From positions 1 to 37,559 of IMG/VR virus record IMGVR_UViG_3300021957_000121: DNA of 37,559 nucleotides, one strand, 5' to 3'. Both the position numbers and the translations under genes were made by a program. The DNA is from a virus. The notes below the pieces were generated by a model. That model had not been told where the DNA came from. It saw nothing but the letters and a program-made list of their open reading frames with translations, and searched no databases. Positions within the stretch are counted from its first letter, which is position 1. Each line of letters opens with the position of its first letter. Positions 30,270 to 37,559 of this stretch are shown here, in pieces.

Positions 30270-30298
30270 ATTATACCACACCTAGGTGGTATTGTACA
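30270..30298 (-). promoter_or_regulatory. Early promoter TGTACA-17-TATAAT with a palindrome in the spacer
   Basis: Minus strand: TGTACA at 30298-30293, 17-bp spacer, TATAAT at 30275-30270 with TGG before it. The start codon of gene 42 follows after 7 nt. A perfect 10-bp palindrome, CACCTAGGTG (30279-30288), lies in the spacer, a possible operator. Confidence 0.85.
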
Positions 30299-30320
30299 CT
30301 ATAAAATACACTAAACTGAT

Positions 30321-30374
30321 TTAAGGATAAGTAGGATAAGACGATAGATCTGCTTCCGTGACAGTGAATCTCAT
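30321..30374 (-). pseudogene. Remnant of a deleted fourth serine-protease gene
   Basis: A 17-codon frame MRFTVTEADLSSYPTYP. The first codons (ATGAGATTCAC) and the preceding junction TAGTATGAG are identical to the start of the protease gene at 31414-32742. The following codons are the protease C-terminal tag TVTEADLSSYPTY. Joining in the short shared sequence around CACTGT/CACAGT removed everything between. It is too short to be a working protein, though it could still be translated. Confidence 0.85.
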
Positions 30375-30375
30375 A

Positions 30376-31392
30376 CTAGTCCGTCAGAAGGGTTACAATC
30401 ACATCAGCCTTTGATATGTAAATCGGCAATATATTAGAACCGCCTTGCTTAACCGAAAAAGACCACGTCCCTGCGCTGGATGGGGTAATGTTAAAAGTGA
30501 ATGTGTAGTAGCCGATAGCTGGACTATCAAAGCCATAAGGTCCCCCCTCACTCATTTCAAAGTCAATGGAAGGAGGCAGGTCGCCGCTGAATGTCCCCAA
30601 CCTAACGCCAGACTTTGTGTCATCTGCGGTAAACACTGCCCTAGCATCAGTGAATAAGCCTGTGTAATCGGACGCAAACACCAGATTGCCATTTAGCATA
30701 TCAGACGCAGCAAGGGCAATTGTGATTGAGTAAGTTGCCCCCGCCAGCAAGTCCTCAGAAACAAGTTCATTAGGGGTATTGTCGGATACAATCTCTAAAT
30801 TTGAGGTAAAAGGCGTCTTTCCACTGCTGTTAAATACTATAAGCGAATTGGAGGGAACAGACACCGCATCACTTGGGGTGAGTGTTCCGACTTTATACCA
30901 ACCAGCAGTGTTCCCCACTATGGGACTACTCCCATCGTGGTAGAAGTATGAGGAGGTGTTGGAATAACCAGAACCGTCAATGTTACTACCTCCAACTTTT
31001 ATGTTTACAGAAGTGACAGGGGAAAAGGGGTTCGCTTCCGGCTCAACCAACCCAGCTTCAAGGAATCCCGAAGTCGAAAGTGTTAGAGTCGCAACGGGTG
31101 CAACCAAATCGGTCATATATTTGCCGCGCACTGTGATCACCTCATGCGAAGCCGCGCCAGTGAACCTCACGAACTGCCCCCGGTCGGAATCAAAGTAGGT
31201 GTCACCTTCAGTTGCATCTGTTACTGCGTTAAGCTCCGATGTTGAAAGGTTAGGGAAGTTGAGCTGAGATGTTTCAAGTGCCCCAAACTCCACAGTGTCA
31301 GTAGATCCTAGTTGAAGATTAGTTCGTGCTGAAGATGTGTTTGCGCTACTTAGCAGTGTGTCGATGTCTGATGATACAATTAGGTCTGGCAT
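30376..31392 (-). CDS. Virion adaptor/fibre-like protein, cassette 3
   Basis: 338 aa starting MPDLIVSSDIDTLLSSAN. Residues 1-90 (ARTNLQLGSTDTVEFGALET, then GDTYFDSDRGQFVRFTG) are shared with the proteins at 32744-33745 and 35105-36112. They form a common attachment-type module, as in phage tail or neck proteins. The rest is beta-rich and close to the 35105-36112 protein (PEANPFSP..., YHDGSS, SFSVKQGGSN). All three copies end in leucine-rich LLTD/LETD. Unlike the other two, this copy lacks a TATAAATA before its ATG and its partner protease has been deleted, so it may be fading. Confidence 0.7.
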   Translation of the reverse strand: MPDLIVSSDIDTLLSSANTSSARTNLQLGSTDTVEFGALETSQLNFPNLSTSELNAVTDATEGDTYFDSDRGQFVRFTGAASHEVITVRGKYMTDLVAPVATLTLSTSGFLEAGLVEPEANPFSPVTSVNIKVGGSNIDGSGYSNTSSYFYHDGSSPIVGNTAGWYKVGTLTPSDAVSVPSNSLIVFNSSGKTPFTSNLEIVSDNTPNELVSEDLLAGATYSITIALAASDMLNGNLVFASDYTGLFTDARAVFTADDTKSGVRLGTFSGDLPPSIDFEMSEGGPYGFDSPAIGYYTFTFNITPSSAGTWSFSVKQGGSNILPIYISKADVIVTLLTD

Positions 31393-31413
31393 ATGTTGGT
31401 GGGTTAAAGCTGT

Positions 31414-32742
31414 TTAATAAGTTGGGTAAGATGATAGATCTGCTTCCGTGACAGTGTAGCCCGTGGATATTCCCGCAAGTGCATCTACATCGAGGATCAG
31501 TTGGTTGATTTCTGGGATTCTGTTAGGAAGGTAAATCCCGCCCGTTGGGGTTGTGTTTAGTCCGATTAGCAGCAATTTTGAGCCAAGCACAAAGCAATTG
31601 GGGGCGCCAGAATCCCCTGCAACAATTCTCTCAGCAAAAGTATAGTGCTCATCGGTCGCAAGAGCCAGCGGGGGCGAGAAACTGTCAGATGTCGAGGATT
31701 TACCCAAAAGATCGGGTCGGTATAGTAGTCCAGTAAGCATGGAAGGAGGGGTTAGGTGACCAAACCAATGATCTACTAGTTCCTCCCCATAATATAAACC
31801 ATCTGTAAGAAGCCCGTGTAGAGAGGAAAGCCCCTTCTGTTCTTGGTCAAAGACACAACCATGCGAACCAATCCAAGCGTATTCCCCCGTATAGTTTTCC
31901 GAGTCAGACGGCATCACCTCCATAAAGTCAATCCCCGAAGGCAGGTCTGAGTCAAGTAAGCAAATTTGCATGTCGTAAGAATAACTCCCAGAACTCCCTG
32001 CGTAAAGAGGGTGTGTCTTCGCTTCTTGGATAGTACGTGTCACTGCCACTGTTTCCCCCGACACATCAGCAACAAAATCAACCGTGTCATTCTTGGCGAG
32101 CGGGTAGTGTGCTGAGCAAATGATGTGCCTTTTCGTCAATGCGGTTCCAGACCTGCTGGATCCGCTCCTGCTGTTGTTAGGGCTGATGGATGACAATCCA
32201 TTTAAACCAATACCCCAAAAGTCATCATTTTGCGTAAAGGTATGTGTGGATGTGTTGCGACTTGAAAACCTGGGTTTCGACGCTGTTGGGTTTTTTCCAG
32301 AAATTAGAGCGTCCATTGCGTCGCTAAAAGCCTTTCCTGCGCTTCCTGCGGTGTTGTCGATATAATCAACAGATGACCCAGCTGATACGCCCACTAAAAC
32401 AGCAATAGATTTTGACACGAAGAGACCATCCGAGCTACGTGTTACCGTGACCGTAATTGTGACCCACCCACCTGAAACAACAGACAAAACTCCGTCAGCG
32501 TCGACAGTTGCAATACCTTCATCACTGGAAGTAAATGTAGCGGTGTAAGCATCATCTTTTTCTGGGTGCAGAACCTCCCAGTTTATAACGTGCGAATCAG
32601 CTAGGGTTGCGCCTGTAATGCGCTTAATATTATGCGAATCCTCGGTCAGATTGACGGAAGTTCCCGCCACTTGCTCACCAGAAAAAGGAGTCGCGACGAC
32701 TGCTACCCAAAAAGGAAAAGGTTGTTTTACTGTGAATCTCAT
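31414..32742 (-). CDS. Ig-like plus trypsin-like serine protease, cassette 2
   Basis: 442 aa starting MRFTVKQPFPFW. Residues 55-115 are a bacterial Ig-like (BIG2) domain (SSDEGIATVDADGVLSVVSGG). Residues 195-425 are a chymotrypsin-fold protease with His212 (CSAHYPL), Asp257 (YDMQICLLDSDLP) and Ser378 in GDSGAP. The C-terminal tag is GYTVTEADLSSYPTY. About 60-70% like the protein at 33771-35099 by eye. There is no signal peptide, consistent with assembly into the virion rather than export. Probable role: cutting a surface layer or another virion protein during infection; inferred. Confidence 0.8.
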   Translation of the reverse strand: MRFTVKQPFPFWVAVVATPFSGEQVAGTSVNLTEDSHNIKRITGATLADSHVINWEVLHPEKDDAYTATFTSSDEGIATVDADGVLSVVSGGWVTITVTVTRSSDGLFVSKSIAVLVGVSAGSSVDYIDNTAGSAGKAFSDAMDALISGKNPTASKPRFSSRNTSTHTFTQNDDFWGIGLNGLSSISPNNSRSGSSRSGTALTKRHIICSAHYPLAKNDTVDFVADVSGETVAVTRTIQEAKTHPLYAGSSGSYSYDMQICLLDSDLPSGIDFMEVMPSDSENYTGEYAWIGSHGCVFDQEQKGLSSLHGLLTDGLYYGEELVDHWFGHLTPPSMLTGLLYRPDLLGKSSTSDSFSPPLALATDEHYTFAERIVAGDSGAPNCFVLGSKLLLIGLNTTPTGGIYLPNRIPEINQLILDVDALAGISTGYTVTEADLSSYPTY

Positions 32743-32743
32743 A

Positions 32744-33745
32744 CTAGTCCGTCAGAAGCGTGATTTTCATTGTAGGAACTGAGTAAAAAAGATGGTCGAT
32801 GTTTGCCTGATTTTGTGCAAGTTTAAACGAAAGCGTTCCGTCGGATGATGGCGTCAATACCCCTCGAACAATCCATGAACCAAAATTAGATCCACTGTTA
32901 GCGGCAAACGTAGTTTCCCCCATAGTGAAAACGCTTGACTCCTCTGGGGCGTTTATACTTACGTCCAGTAAGGAAAGTCCCGTCTCTGTGTCAAGGTTAA
33001 TTGCACGCAAGTAACCGCTGTCCTCATATAATCCACTGAACAAGACGCTCAGTTTTGCATTATCCAGGGCTAAGTCTAAATAATTCACTTGAAACTCAAA
33101 CTCGTAGGTAGATCCGCTCTTCAGGGCAGATGACACTAACTCAACTGGTGTTGTCGTGTTTGTGATATAGTTATTCCATACCAGCGGCGACCTATTACCC
33201 ACAGTGGGCTTGAATTGCATCAAGGTATCTGGGGTAAAAACAGCAGCAGTTATTGGCCCTACTGGATTGGAGGCGTCAAGCCAATTATTAAACGTATCTC
33301 CATAATACATGTATGGGGTTGGCGCCCATGAGGAAGGATCTTTTGCTGTGCCTATTTCCCATCTCGCCTGTATGCTTGCAATGTTGGTAGTGACAGGGAA
33401 TAAGCCCGACTCAAACAGGCGGGACTCTTGCAGGGTTAGAGCTGCCCCTTGCGTGGTGTTAATAACAGGCTCATATGACCTAGATGTGATTACGTCATAC
33501 GAAGATGCACCAGTAAATCGCACTAACTGACTACGATCAGAGTCAAAGTAAGTATCACCCTCAATTGCATCCGTTACTGCGTTAAGCTCCGATGTTGTGA
33601 GGTCAGGGAAGTTGAACTGCGATGTTTCAAGTGCCCCAAATTCTACGGTGTCAGTAGATCCTAGTTCAAGATTAGTTCGTGCTGAAGCTGTGTTTGCACT
33701 TTGTAGCAGTGCGTCGATGTCTGATGATACAATTAGGTCTGGCAT
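32744..33745 (-). CDS. Virion adaptor/fibre-like protein, cassette 2
   Basis: 333 aa. N-terminal 95 residues (MPDLIVSSDIDALLQSAN and on) match the two sister proteins; the remaining 240 residues are unrelated to them in detail (PVINTTQGAALTLQES, YMYYGDTFNNWLDAS), while the end (KITLLTD) is shared. A conserved attachment part with a swapped outer domain is the usual receptor-recognition design. The ATG lies 5 nt after a perfect TATAAATA. Confidence 0.7.
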   Translation of the reverse strand: MPDLIVSSDIDALLQSANTASARTNLELGSTDTVEFGALETSQFNFPDLTTSELNAVTDAIEGDTYFDSDRSQLVRFTGASSYDVITSRSYEPVINTTQGAALTLQESRLFESGLFPVTTNIASIQARWEIGTAKDPSSWAPTPYMYYGDTFNNWLDASNPVGPITAAVFTPDTLMQFKPTVGNRSPLVWNNYITNTTTPVELVSSALKSGSTYEFEFQVNYLDLALDNAKLSVLFSGLYEDSGYLRAINLDTETGLSLLDVSINAPEESSVFTMGETTFAANSGSNFGSWIVRGVLTPSSDGTLSFKLAQNQANIDHLFYSVPTMKITLLTD

Positions 33746-33750
33746 AGTTC

Positions 33751-33758
33751 TATTTATA
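33751..33758 (-). promoter_or_regulatory. Late promoter TATAAATA, 5 nt before ATG
   Basis: Minus strand TATAAATA-GAACT-ATG, in front of the cassette-2 adaptor gene. Expected start at the AUG. It lies between the end of the cassette-1 protease and this gene. Confidence 0.8.
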
Positions 33759-33770
33759 TGTTAAAGCCGT

Positions 33771-35099
33771 TTAATAAGTTGGGTAAGATGATAGATCTGC
33801 TTCCGTGACAGTGTAGCCCGTGGAGATTCCAGCAAGTGCATCCACGTCGAGTATCAGTTGGTTGATTTCTGAGATTCTGTTCGGCAGATACGTCCCACCC
33901 GTTGGGGTTGTGTTTAGTCCGATTAGCAGCAATTTTGAGCCAAGCACAAAGCAGTGTGGAGCGCCTGAGTCACCAGTGATATTCTTTTCCGCAAAGGTGT
34001 AGTGCTCATCCGTTTCAAGTGCTAACTTAGGAGAGAATGAATCCGATGGGGATGTGTATCCCAATATGTTAGGAATATATGAGACCCCGACCAACATCAT
34101 CACGGGTGGCAGATGATTGAACCAGTGATCCGCCAATGCTGTTCCGTAGTAATACCCAGGAGATAAAATACTGTGTAGTGTAGAAAGTCCCTTTTGCTCT
34201 TGGTCGAACGAGCAACCCTGCGATGCCATCCAATTATATTCGCCCGTATAGTCTCCAGCATCCGAAGGCATTATCTCCATCACCTCTATCTCGGTAGGTA
34301 AATCCGAATCAAGTAGACAGATTTGAATATCATAACAATATCCACCAGCCTGCCCAGCATATAGGGGATGTGTTTTCGCCTTAATGATTGTTTTAGTAAC
34401 TGCAACGTTTGACCCACTTGAGTCTTCCACAAAGTCCACTGTATCACCCACGGCCAATGGATAGTGCGCTGCGCAAATGATGTGCCGCTTCGTAATAGCT
34501 GTGCCAGCTCTGCGATTCTGGTTGCGGCTATTATTTGGACTTATTGCGGACAGCCCATCTAAACCAACACCCCAGAAGTCAGGATTTCGGTTAAATGTTT
34601 TTGTTCCAAGATCGCGGCTTGAGAATCTAGGCTTCGCCGATGATGGAGTCTCGCCAGAAATTAGGGCATTCAAGCTATCATCAAACGCCTTCCCCGCGGT
34701 GCCTGTCGCGTTCTCGATATAGTCAATTGAAGTGCTTGCGGTAATATCTACGTCAACGGGGACTGAGTTAGTAATAAACACCCCGTCTGACGTGCGAGTT
34801 ACTGTAACTGTGATCAACACTTCACCATCCGAGACAATCGTAAGCTTCCCAGACGTATCCACCGTTGCTACACCCTCATCACTTGATGAAAATGTGGCGG
34901 TATAGTTGTCTTCTTCCTTAGGGTGTAACACACTCCATTCGATTACATATGAATCCGCCAAGGTCGCTCCCGTAATCCTAGTGATGGAATGAGAGTCTTC
35001 TGTCAACGTAGCTGATGTTCCAGCAACCTGCTCACCCGAAAAGGGACTGGCTGTGAGTTTAGCCCAAAAGGGAAGGGGTTGCTTTACAGTGAGTTTCAT
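33771..35099 (-). CDS. Ig-like plus trypsin-like serine protease, cassette 1
   Basis: 442 aa starting MKLTVKQPLPFWAKLTASPF. BIG2-like domain around 55-115 (SSDEGVATVDTSGKLTIVSDG). Protease triad His212 (CAAHYPL), Asp257 (YDIQICLLDSDLP), Ser378 (GDSGAP). C-terminal tag GYTVTEADLSSYPTY, the same as its neighbour. Same length as the 31414-32742 protein, indicating duplication. It follows the adaptor gene at 35105-36112 by a few bases and is probably read from the same late mRNA. Confidence 0.8.
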   Translation of the reverse strand: MKLTVKQPLPFWAKLTASPFSGEQVAGTSATLTEDSHSITRITGATLADSYVIEWSVLHPKEEDNYTATFSSSDEGVATVDTSGKLTIVSDGEVLITVTVTRTSDGVFITNSVPVDVDITASTSIDYIENATGTAGKAFDDSLNALISGETPSSAKPRFSSRDLGTKTFNRNPDFWGVGLDGLSAISPNNSRNQNRRAGTAITKRHIICAAHYPLAVGDTVDFVEDSSGSNVAVTKTIIKAKTHPLYAGQAGGYCYDIQICLLDSDLPTEIEVMEIMPSDAGDYTGEYNWMASQGCSFDQEQKGLSTLHSILSPGYYYGTALADHWFNHLPPVMMLVGVSYIPNILGYTSPSDSFSPKLALETDEHYTFAEKNITGDSGAPHCFVLGSKLLLIGLNTTPTGGTYLPNRISEINQLILDVDALAGISTGYTVTEADLSSYPTY

Positions 35100-35104
35100 A
35101 TTAA

Positions 35105-36112
35105 TTAATCAGTCTCAAGTGCTATGCTGATTTCCGTCTTATTGATGTATAGGGGTAAAGTGTTAGAACTTTTTTGTTTAACTGAGAAAGATAAAGTACC
35201 TGCGCTAGATGGGGTGATCTTAAAGGTAAAGTGATAGTAACCTAAATTTGGACTATCAAAGGCGAATGGACCGTTGTTTGCACAATCAAACTCCGTTGAT
35301 ACCCCTAAGTCTCCAGTAAATGTCCCAAGGCGTTGACCTGACTGTAGATCATCGGCGGTAAACAACGCTCTAGCATTTCCAAATAATCCACTATAGTCAG
35401 ATTTAAACGATAAATTACCATTGAGCATATCCGCAGCCGAAACGCCAACTGTAATTACGTAAGATGAACCAGATAGTAGGTTTTCGGCAAAAAGTTCCGT
35501 GTAGGTATTATCTGAAACGATCTCAAAATTTGACATCATTTGAGATTTAACCCCATTTTTGGTAAAGACGATTAGGGAGTTTGCTGGGATGACGACGTTA
35601 TCACTGGGAGCTAATGTCCCCAACGAGTACCAACCAGCAGCGCCTTGGGAGCCATCGTGGTATAAATATGCGATGTTTGATGTGGCGTTGCTTCCATCGA
35701 TTGCACTCGCCCCCGTTTGTATCAAAACACTGCTTAGTGGTGTGAAGGGATTGGCTTCCGCATTAAGCAGTCCACTATCAACAAAGCCAGAATTAGCGAG
35801 CGTCACAGTCGAAACTGGGGAAACAGAATCAGTAGTATGTTTTATTCGTGACGTAATCACCTCATACGAAGCAGCTCCAGTGAAGCGAACAAACTGACCA
35901 CGGTCGGAATCAAAGTAAGTATCACCCTCAATCGCATCTGTCACAGCATTAAGCTCTGCGGTTGAAAGGTTAGGGAAGTTGAGCTGAGATGTTTCAAGTG
36001 CCCCAAATTCTACGGTGTCAGTAGATCCTAGTTCAAGATTAGTTCGTGCTGCGTTGTTAGTTGCACTGCTTAGGAGCGTGTCGATGTCTGAGGATACAAT
36101 TAAGTCTGGCAT
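35105..36112 (-). CDS. Virion adaptor/fibre-like protein, cassette 1
   Basis: 335 aa starting MPDLIVSSDIDTLLSSAT. The N-terminal module is shared with the two sister proteins; the C-terminal domain is close to the 30376-31392 protein (NAEANPFTPLSSV, LYHDGS, SFSVKQKSSN) but not to the 32744-33745 protein. Beta-rich, without transmembrane segments. The ATG lies 5 nt after TATAAATA. Confidence 0.7.
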   Translation of the reverse strand: MPDLIVSSDIDTLLSSATNNAARTNLELGSTDTVEFGALETSQLNFPNLSTAELNAVTDAIEGDTYFDSDRGQFVRFTGAASYEVITSRIKHTTDSVSPVSTVTLANSGFVDSGLLNAEANPFTPLSSVLIQTGASAIDGSNATSNIAYLYHDGSQGAAGWYSLGTLAPSDNVVIPANSLIVFTKNGVKSQMMSNFEIVSDNTYTELFAENLLSGSSYVITVGVSAADMLNGNLSFKSDYSGLFGNARALFTADDLQSGQRLGTFTGDLGVSTEFDCANNGPFAFDSPNLGYYHFTFKITPSSAGTLSFSVKQKSSNTLPLYINKTEISIALETD

Positions 36113-36117
36113 AGTGC

Positions 36118-36125
36118 TATTTATA
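36118..36125 (-). promoter_or_regulatory. Late promoter TATAAATA, 5 nt before ATG
   Basis: Minus strand TATAAATA-GCACT-ATG in front of the cassette-1 adaptor gene, in the same position as the one at 33751-33758. Confidence 0.8.
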
Positions 36126-36137
36126 TGTTAAAGTCGT

Positions 36138-37388
36138 TTAATAAGTTGTGTAAGATGATAGATCGCCTTCCGTGACGGTGTGGCCCGTAATGTCGCCTTG
36201 GAGCGTGTCAAGGTTTGTTATCATCGTGTTGAGTTCTGGAACCATGCCGCCATAGAATGGTCCAGAGCCAGCGCCGAAGAATGTAGATAGTAACCACAAC
36301 TCAGATCCAATTACCGTAAAGATTGGGTTGCCAGAGTCCCCAGATATGATCGGGTCGTAGAATGCTAGTCGGTGCGGTATTGTCGGTGCGCCAAAAAATG
36401 CAAATGGACTACCAGAATTATTGACACCCTTGGAATACTGATCGATAAAATCAAGAACAATGCCGTTCTCACTGAAGTCTAGTGCCAGTAAGGGTAAGGC
36501 ATACGCCGCAACACTTGAAGCTCCAGCAGGTAGATATGCCTCAAATCCATCTGGAAATATCTTACACGGTGTGATTGAAGATGGAAGATCCGAGTCCAAG
36601 AGAACCATCCAAGCATCATTAGTAGCGGCGCCAACTGAACCCGCCTGAACAACTGTTCTAGTGATGACCGTGTTGTCGGATGTGACAAATCGAAGAGTGT
36701 CCCCTACGTGAAGAGGGTAGTGCCTTGCTAGTATAGCGTGTCTTGGTGTAATTGCTGTCCCAGCACGATTGCCAGCCTGACGAGAGTTCCAAGGGGAAGC
36801 ACAGGTGAGTGCCTCTGCGTGTGTTCCCTGTAAAAAGAAATTTGTGTTGCGGACGTATGCTGACGTGCTGTGATCTTGCGATGTGTAAACCTTTTGCTGT
36901 GTCGCTGGGTTGGCTGATGTCAGAGCGTTGTCCATTGGGTCGGAAAGTGCCTTGCGTGCGGTGCCAGCTACTCCACCCTCAATGACTTCAATGACAGACG
37001 CACCCGAAAGTGTAAGTATAACATTGACGGTCCGAGTGGTCGTTGCGGTTCCGCTTGCTCCAACGACGGTAATTATTGCACTATCAGTAGACTCAGGTGC
37101 TACCATGAACACCACCTGACCATTAGGCGCTACATCAATCTTGCTCGGGTTGTCTGATGAGTAGGCAAATGAAATGGGGTCGTCGTTCAGCGAGTAGGTG
37201 ACAACTGGGACCAGAGTTACTTGCTCTCCGGTCGAAGATGTAGTAAACCGCTGACCTTCCTTGTCGTCCTCCGTGTATGGTGCGCTCGTGTCTGGAGATA
37301 CCTGAGTAGGCTCACGGAACTGGTCTATTTCAAACCAGAGACCGTGGAGCTTACCCTTATTGATTGACACTGTACCGAGTTCAGTCAT
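36138..37388 (-). CDS. Trypsin-like serine protease with Ig-like domain, divergent copy
   Basis: 416 aa starting MTELGTVSINKGKLHGLWF. Ig-like region about 60-130 (YSSDNPSKIDVAPNGQVVF). Protease triad: His223 (ILARHYPL), Asp258 or Asp265 (NDAWMVLLDSDLP), Ser352 in SGDSGNP. C-terminal tag GHTVTEGDLSSYTTY, a variant of the tag in the two other proteases. The N-terminal 50 residues are unrelated to the others, so the attachment end differs. TAATG coupling to the partial gene upstream. Confidence 0.78.
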   Translation of the reverse strand: MTELGTVSINKGKLHGLWFEIDQFREPTQVSPDTSAPYTEDDKEGQRFTTSSTGEQVTLVPVVTYSLNDDPISFAYSSDNPSKIDVAPNGQVVFMVAPESTDSAIITVVGASGTATTTRTVNVILTLSGASVIEVIEGGVAGTARKALSDPMDNALTSANPATQQKVYTSQDHSTSAYVRNTNFFLQGTHAEALTCASPWNSRQAGNRAGTAITPRHAILARHYPLHVGDTLRFVTSDNTVITRTVVQAGSVGAATNDAWMVLLDSDLPSSITPCKIFPDGFEAYLPAGASSVAAYALPLLALDFSENGIVLDFIDQYSKGVNNSGSPFAFFGAPTIPHRLAFYDPIISGDSGNPIFTVIGSELWLLSTFFGAGSGPFYGGMVPELNTMITNLDTLQGDITGHTVTEGDLSSYTTY

Positions 37389-37559
37389 TATCCTTGATTG
37401 TTTTCAGTTAATGTTCCGTCGAGGCAAAGGCGGGTTTTACCAGCACCTGAAACCGTTTCGAAGGTAGTAGATGTTTGGCAGCTAATAAGAGTTCCAGTCA
37501 ATGTGCCGCCCTTACCGAAAGCGTCATCGCCACCCACGCATCTAGTGAAATTTCCGCTG
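37388..37559 (-). CDS. C-terminal part of an unknown, probably structural protein
   Basis: The frame enters from the right edge and stops at 37388 in TAATG with the protease gene. The visible 56 residues are rich in Gly and Thr, with three Cys (RCVGGDDAFGKGGTLTGTLIS, then CQTST and RLCLDGTLTENNQG), a beta-rich look typical of virion surface proteins. Too little is present to identify it. Confidence 0.6.
   Translation of the reverse strand, partial: SGNFTRCVGGDDAFGKGGTLTGTLISCQTSTTFETVSGAGKTRLCLDGTLTENNQG

Larger units (their letters stand above)
30321..36112 (-). repeat. Triplicated adaptor-protease cassette
   Basis: Three adaptor genes starting MPDLIVSSDID are each followed by a protease gene or its remnant: 35105-36112 with 33771-35099, 32744-33745 with 31414-32742, and 30376-31392 with the remnant 30321-30374. 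Shared DNA includes the first 250 bp of the adaptor genes, the protease C-terminal 120 bp and the junction TAGTATGAG. Confidence 0.85.

Noticed and set aside
1-37559. tRNA genes or CRISPR arrays
   Set aside because: I saw no cloverleaf with CCA-type end and no regularly spaced repeats. The only short tandem repeat is the 21-bp coding repeat near 1000, which has no spacers.

Overview
The window is a stretch of a T4-type (Straboviridae/Kyanoviridae-like) tailed-phage genome. It carries recognisable T4 homologues: RNase H, NrdA and NrdB, UvsX, gp41 helicase, dCMP deaminase, gp42 dCMP hydroxymethylase and DNA alpha-glucosyltransferase. It also carries modules familiar from marine T4-like phages. 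Almost everything is on the minus strand, with 1-13 nt overlaps and TAATG/ATGA couplings. One homing endonuclease is on the plus strand. The host cannot be read from the sequence; a marine gram-negative bacterium is a guess.

Layout from low to high coordinate, with transcription mostly right to left. (1) 1-3257: twelve small, mostly unknown genes behind one sigma70-like promoter, typical of an early accessory cluster. (2) 3369-7290: PQ-loop membrane protein, HAD phosphatase, RecB-like nuclease, two FmdB-like zinc ribbons, a conserved unknown, a DUF6433-like protein and RNase H, behind two promoters. (3) 7293-11493: a GIY-YIG gene disturbed by a homing endonuclease, a zinc ribbon, nrdA and nrdB. 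(4) 11511-21945: late genes with TATAAATA promoters. These include several enzymes with N-termini resembling the T4 internal-protein capsid-targeting sequence, and proteins studded with possible prohead-protease sites. (5) 21958-25183: SprT-like metallopeptidase, gp41, a small partner gene and uvsX. (6) 25187-30298: DNA-modification block (C5 methyltransferase, a second homing endonuclease, alpha-glucosyltransferase, dCMP deaminase, an Nmad1-like gene, a small PD-(D/E)XK protein, gp42). (7) 30321-37559: three adaptor/serine-protease cassettes plus the remnant of a further protease, visibly richer in GC.

How the genes work together: gp42, the deaminase and RNR would supply hydroxymethylated nucleotides, and the glucosyltransferase would decorate the DNA. 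UvsX, gp41 and RNase H replicate and recombine it. The late block looks like cargo or processed internal head proteins, and the last block like virion-surface adaptors with trypsin-like proteases.

Four observations stand out. Both homing endonucleases sit between a truncated 5' copy and a full copy of the same gene, broken at an active-site motif. Non-homologous enzymes share a ten-residue N-terminal pattern with the T4 capsid-targeting peptide. Eight genes have promoters placed so that the mRNA should begin at or next to the AUG. A fourth protease has been deleted down to its first and last codons.
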